Shown here one piece after another: positions 63,913-64,000 of a stretch of DNA of 64,000 bases. The DNA lies in assembly GCF_016862935.1 (NCBI RefSeq), contig NZ_BONX01000023.1:434001-498000 (forward strand), written 5' to 3'. This DNA comes from Plantactinospora mayteni. GTDB taxonomy: Bacteria > Actinomycetota > Actinomycetes > Mycobacteriales > Micromonosporaceae. The translations under genes were made by a program, and so were the position numbers. Every line of letters begins with the position of its first letter. The stretch's first letter is position 1. Under the pieces are notes generated by a model, which was not told the DNA's origin, ran no database searches, and was given only the letters and a program-made list of their open reading frames with translations.

Positions 63913-64000
63913 GACTTCCCTTCGACGGCGGGAGATCCCGCTGAGCGGATGTCGATGGCGTCATCGTCGACCGGGTCGCCGCTGTCCGGCGGATTTCCGG

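Overview
The window is very GC-rich DNA with heavy third-position G/C bias, frequent GTG starts and many ATGA/GTGA start-stop overlaps. Gene content points to an actinomycete: a complete conservon (cvnABCD), LLM-class flavin oxidoreductases, a Tat-exported amidase, an NB-ARC/TPR regulator and modular NRPS genes. I think a Micromonosporaceae member is most likely, but this is an inference. No rRNA, tRNA, CRISPR array, transposase or phage gene was recognised.

Layout. 1-4.9 kb: LacI-regulated sugar ABC permeases, YccF protein, ribokinase, LLM oxidoreductase. 5.1-9.7 kb: a lone ABC ATPase, an ABC ATPase/permease pair and a secreted amidase. 10-12.8 kb: ROK regulator divergent from a GH3 NagZ-like hydrolase. 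12.9-21.8 kb: VanZ, GNAT, conservon, Ndk, DUF418 membrane protein and TetR regulator. 22-32.7 kb: two NRPS genes in one operon (A-T-C-A-T, then C-A-T-TE fused to a 12-TM MFS transporter), predicting a three-residue peptide with its own exporter. 32.8-39.9 kb: LLM oxidoreductase, Tat amidase coupled to an unknown 59-aa protein, ABM monooxygenase, GAF-SpoIIE phosphatase, FUSC protein and Nudix hydrolase.

40.0-44.3 kb is the most interesting locus. An 8-cysteine, 66-aa peptide is followed on the same strand by a membrane-anchored CxxC redoxin (MauD/TlpA-like), an ABC exporter, an S26 signal peptidase and a MauE-like membrane protein. The peptide has a charged leader ending in an AAA cleavage-like motif. 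This looks like a dedicated export, processing and disulfide-forming line for a secreted Cys-rich peptide. MauD and MauE are known to mature the disulfide-rich small subunit of methylamine dehydrogenase, but no mau structural gene is present here.

44.8-51.6 kb: a SUKH-like protein, a WD40-like protein, then a hypothetical/MoxR-ATPase/VWA set. 51.8-56 kb: a tight four-gene operon (CapK-like adenylate-forming enzyme, small ABM-like protein, GNAT, nitroreductase), probably making or modifying an unknown small molecule. 56.2-63.9 kb: MMPL transporter, NarL-type two-component system, NB-ARC/TPR regulator and a secreted V8-like protease.

Intergenic DNA holds several strong convergent-gene terminator hairpins, at least four small tandem-repeat tracts, several operator-like inverted repeats and three copies of a roughly 90-bp palindromic dispersed repeat.
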